From RGIG5270 sp045538635 (GTDB lineage: Bacteria > Verrucomicrobiota > Lentisphaeria > Victivallales > Victivallaceae), in contig JAZSRU010000067.1 of assembly GCA_045538635.1 (NCBI GenBank), forward strand, positions 1 to 34,976: 34,976 nucleotides of DNA. Reading direction: 5' to 3'. Position numbers and translations under genes: made by a program. The stretch's first letter is position 1; each line of letters opens with the position of its first letter. The notes under the pieces are model-generated. The model did no database searches. It was not told the DNA's origin and saw only the letters and a list, made by a program, of their open reading frames with translations. This document shows positions 32,564-34,976 of this stretch, one piece after another.

Positions 32564-33673
32564 ATGATGGTACGCTTCGTTATTGCAATAATGATGTTTT
32601 TCTCTCTCTGTTCATGCGTTTCAGCAACTCCCCATGCTGCTTCAGGCAATACTGCACAATACACTCCGCCCGCACTTGAAAATCCCGAATCATGGACCAT
32701 GATCGTCATGCCTGATGTGCAAAATTACATCAAACTCAAACGCAACTACGGCATTCTGGAAATCATGCTGTCGTGGATAGTGACCAACCGCGCACCGATG
32801 AAAATCGAACAGGTGCTTTTCACCGGGGATCTTACCAACCGCAATGATCTGCCGTCAGTTGAACCCGGCTGGAATGATTTGATCGCCGATGAACAATGGA
32901 AAGCTTTTTCACGCGCCGCAGAACGGCTGGACGGAGAACTTCCCTATATTCTTTGCACAGGAAATCACGATTACGGCATCCGCTCCGCAGAAAACCGCCG
33001 TTCATACTTCAAGGATTTCTTTCCGACTGACCGCAACCCCCTGACCCGCCGTCAGCTCATTGCCTGTGATGCTAATGCATTCGGCATCACTACATTGGAA
33101 AATGCAGCATATGAATTTACCGCACCCCATCCCGACAACCGCAAGTTTCTGATCATCAGTTTGCAATTTGCTCCGACCGATGCCAATTTAAAATGGGCAA
33201 AAAAAATCGCCGACAAACCCCATTTCAAAGACCACATCGGGATTTTGCTCACACACTCATATCTCGGCAGCAATGCAAAACGATTGACACAGGAAAAATA
33301 TGCTTTGAGCAAAAAAGGCGGCAATTCCGGCGAACAGATTTTCCAAAAACTCGTGTTTCCTGCCCAAAATATCCGTCTGGTCGTATGCGGTCATATTGGC
33401 AAACCTGACCAATGGGATAAAGGTATCGCCTTTGCAATGGACAAAAATTCAAGCGGCAAAAGCGTCGCCCAGATGGCATTCAATACCCAGATGATCGGCG
33501 GCGGCTCCAATGGTTCAGGCGGTGACGGCTGGCTCCGTCTGCTTGAGTTCATGCCGGACAGAAAAACTGTTAAAGCACGCACATTTTCTCCATTATTCGC
33601 CATCTCTCCGTCCACCCGCCATCTGGCATGGAAGCATGACAATTTGAGTGAATTTACATTTGAACTTGATTAA
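32564..33673 (+). CDS. exported calcineurin-like metallophosphoesterase
   Basis: The 369-residue protein begins with a signal peptide (about 1-22, MMVRFVIAIMMFFSLCSCVSA), with either signal peptidase I cleavage after VSA or a lipoprotein Cys at LCSC. The catalytic domain has MPDVQNY (first metal site), FTGDLTNRND, CTGNHDYGI, LLTHSYLG and CGHIGKPDQW, where the usual GHxH appears as GHIG. The substrate is unknown; similar exported proteins in environmental bacteria act on phosphoesters released from polysaccharides, nucleotides or lipids. AAAGGA eight bases before the ATG supports the start. It forms a single-gene unit with its own promoter and terminator. Confidence 0.8.
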   Translation: MMVRFVIAIMMFFSLCSCVSATPHAASGNTAQYTPPALENPESWTMIVMPDVQNYIKLKRNYGILEIMLSWIVTNRAPMKIEQVLFTGDLTNRNDLPSVEPGWNDLIADEQWKAFSRAAERLDGELPYILCTGNHDYGIRSAENRRSYFKDFFPTDRNPLTRRQLIACDANAFGITTLENAAYEFTAPHPDNRKFLIISLQFAPTDANLKWAKKIADKPHFKDHIGILLTHSYLGSNAKRLTQEKYALSKKGGNSGEQIFQKLVFPAQNIRLVVCGHIGKPDQWDKGIAFAMDKNSSGKSVAQMAFNTQMIGGGSNGSGGDGWLRLLEFMPDRKTVKARTFSPLFAISPSTRHLAWKHDNLSEFTFELD

Positions 33674-33679
33674 GACAAT

Positions 33680-33726
33680 AAAGATATTATGAAAGACACC
33701 AGACTATCTCTCATAATATCTTTTTT
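33680..33726. terminator. rho-independent terminator, probably bidirectional
   Basis: A perfect 13-base stem, AAAGATATTATGA (33680-33692) and TCATAATATCTTT (33711-33723), is followed by further T residues to 33726. It lies seven bases after the phosphoesterase stop and faces the end of the convergent glycosyltransferase gene, so it can serve both. Confidence 0.85.
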
Positions 33727-33749
33727 CCTATCCAACCAACTGAAGTTTA

Positions 33750-34718
33750 TCAGCGATTAACCACAAAATCCCAAAGAGTTTCTTTCACATTCTGAATATC
33801 ACCATGTTTATATGTCAATTTATGTATCGGAGCTAATTCTTTTATCACAGCAAATTTTTTTCCGTCCATAGGACAAGAAATCATACCGGCAAGACGCATC
33901 AGCTTATCAGCATTCCAAAGCGATAGTGATTTACTGAATATTTTTCCCGCTTCTCTATTGTTGACAATAACGAATGTGAGAATATAATAAAAAAGGAAAT
34001 AATCAATCAGTTTATCCTCATTTTTCCAATATTCCTCCCATATTTTTTTCGTTGCATTCATCAGCATAATTCCCGGTTTTGCATGCATAAACCAATTTGA
34101 TCCGGTAAAATAAACATTGTGTTGCGGATCAAGTTCAGAAATAATATGCAATTGCTCCTCTGTTGGAATTTTTTGATTTTGCCGGTTTATCCACGGCAGA
34201 GTTTTAAATTGAAAAAAATCCTGCTGAAATATTTCTTCCGGCACAGGACCTGTCAATAATACAGTAGCATCTACCCAGGTCCCCCCGTATTGCGACAACA
34301 GTATCAATCGTATATAATCCGAAAAATGAGTTTTGGAAAAAATACCATTTTTATATTTTTCAAGCATAAAATCAGGCACTTCGACATAATCAAACAAATT
34401 TTCATCTGTCAAAAGAACATATTTTCTGCTATGCTCACTGCAATACTTTCTCACACTGCTTATACATTTTTTTACAATTTCCGGAGCATTATCTTCGCCC
34501 TGAAACCAAAGCTGCCATACACAGTCAGAATATCCCTCAATCACTTTTGCCTGCGGAATATCATCTAAAACATATCTGTACTTTGAGAGATAACAAAAAT
34601 TATCTTTCCAAAGTTTCTGTTTACGGTATTTTGCAGAAATATACGAATAAATTTTCACACCGCAAAAATAAATATTTCTTTGCCCTGATGCCAGCTTTTC
34701 CTTATAAAAAATTTTCAT
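33750..34718 (-). CDS. capsular polysaccharide synthesis-type glycosyltransferase (DXD sugar-binding family)
   Basis: The 322-residue protein matches the Caps_synth/Gly_transf_sug type: VWQLWFQGEDNAPEIVKKCISSVRKY, KTHFSDYIRLILLSQYGGTWVDATVLLTGPVPEE with the D-x-x-R...GG-W-D-A-T sugar-nucleotide motif, and YFTGSNWFMHAKPG. Such enzymes add sugars to capsule or LPS. ATG at 34718 is preferred. The frame stays open upstream to 34931, but that 71-residue extension is encoded by repeat-rich DNA and lacks domain similarity. This gene appears more AT-rich than its neighbours, which may point to transfer, as is common for surface polysaccharide genes. Confidence 0.8.
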   Translation of the reverse strand: MKIFYKEKLASGQRNIYFCGVKIYSYISAKYRKQKLWKDNFCYLSKYRYVLDDIPQAKVIEGYSDCVWQLWFQGEDNAPEIVKKCISSVRKYCSEHSRKYVLLTDENLFDYVEVPDFMLEKYKNGIFSKTHFSDYIRLILLSQYGGTWVDATVLLTGPVPEEIFQQDFFQFKTLPWINRQNQKIPTEEQLHIISELDPQHNVYFTGSNWFMHAKPGIMLMNATKKIWEEYWKNEDKLIDYFLFYYILTFVIVNNREAGKIFSKSLSLWNADKLMRLAGMISCPMDGKKFAVIKELAPIHKLTYKHGDIQNVKETLWDFVVNR

Positions 34719-34760
34719 AAAGACTTTTCCCTTCCAATAAAGTGGATTATCGGAAGTTGG

Positions 34761-34976
34761 AACGCTGGCGCGTAATGTGAAACTGCCTGAACAACGCGTG
34801 CCGCATAAAATGAGAAGTTTGAGAGGATTGAGAATAGTGAGAAGTTTGAGAAAAAGTACAGCTGACTGCACTGCAGTCAAACAAAAATCTGCGGAGCTGA
34901 TGCTCCGTACAAACTGCTGTACTCTGCTCAACTTGCGCGTCAGCGCATCTGTCAGCTTGACTGCAGTGCAGTCACG
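34761..34976. repeat. repeat- and palindrome-rich non-coding region at window edge
   Basis: This stretch upstream of the capsular glycosyltransferase holds a 12-base match (AACGCTGGCGCG, 34761-34772) to MITE copy C (28611-28622). It has a direct repeat TGAGAAGTTTGAG (34811-34823 and 34838-34850). A perfect 18-base inverted repeat TGACTGCACTGCAGTCAA has its arms at 34863-34880 and 34957-34974, each arm itself nearly palindromic. Between the arms is a CGGAGC/GCTCCG hairpin (34892-34907). No gene is supported here. It could be another mobile or recombination-related repeat, cut by the window end. Confidence 0.6.

Noticed and set aside
34719..34931. 71-residue N-terminal extension of the capsular glycosyltransferase
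   Set aside because: It is encoded by repeat and palindrome sequence, lacks similarity to the family, and a family-like start exists at 34718.
1..34976. CRISPR arrays, tRNA or rRNA genes
   Set aside because: No regularly spaced repeats, cloverleaf-like sequences with CCA ends or rRNA-like conserved blocks were noticed by eye on either strand; a dedicated RNA search was not possible.
1..34976. A new defence system or phage island
   Set aside because: Every large gene belongs to known housekeeping, envelope or transport families; no nuclease, reverse transcriptase, toxin pair or integrase is present.

Overview
The window is a densely coded bacterial chromosome segment with moderately AT-rich DNA. 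It comes from a Gram-negative organism: it encodes LPS lipid A enzymes (LpxC, LpxK), peptidoglycan precursor enzymes (MurC, MurB, Ddl) and the division/shape proteins FtsK and RodZ. The MurB-Ddl fusion, the helix-turn-helix/EIIA fusion and the archaeal-type phosphoglycerate mutase fit the PVC superphylum, possibly Lentisphaerota (Victivallis-like). That placement is an inference from gene content, not a verified assignment. No rRNA, tRNA, CRISPR array, phage or transposase gene was found.

Layout. (1) 1-3044: a membrane GT2 glycosyltransferase and a divergent M16 peptidase share one short promoter region; they are followed by a non-coding block of small mobile elements. (2) 3045-11600, minus strand: an eight-gene run that starts with a DegT-type sugar aminotransferase, then murC, an S-adenosylhomocysteine-hydrolase-like gene, an SAH/MTA deaminase, hisI, a murB-ddl fusion, a small membrane protein and a membrane metallophosphoesterase. 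(3) 11773-13690, plus strand: an RlmD-type RNA methyltransferase and RadC. (4) 13693-15929, minus: DAHP synthase then lpxK. (5) 16046-27413, minus: an eleven-gene run lpxC, tandem fabZ, ymdB, a HIT protein, a TPR lipoprotein, dnaG, apgM, ftsK, rodZ and two half-size chromate-transporter genes. (6) 27513-28490, plus: miaA, divergent from lpxC. (7) 28806-32380, minus: an HTH-EIIA regulator, a CPA2 antiporter with CBS domains and an MFS transporter. (8) 32564-33673, plus: an exported phosphoesterase with a clear terminator. (9) 33750-34718, minus: a capsular-type glycosyltransferase with a repeat-rich upstream region.

Functionally most of the window is cell-envelope construction: lipid A, peptidoglycan, surface polysaccharide, and division/shape. 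Replication (dnaG), nucleotide housekeeping and tRNA/rRNA modification genes are mixed in.

The most notable structure outside the genes is a family of short, non-coding, hairpin-rich elements with terminal inverted repeats beginning GGCtcTGT. Four copies or fragments are visible (1-24, 2549-2884, 2930-3036, 28518-28825). Two complete copies carry visible target duplications of 7-8 bases. Three of the four lie against the 3' ends of genes, and one supplies the last residues and the stop codon of the MFS transporter. A second recurring theme is very compact divergent promoter regions, with a TTGC-type -35 and a TATATT-type -10, and with palindromes over the -10 boxes.
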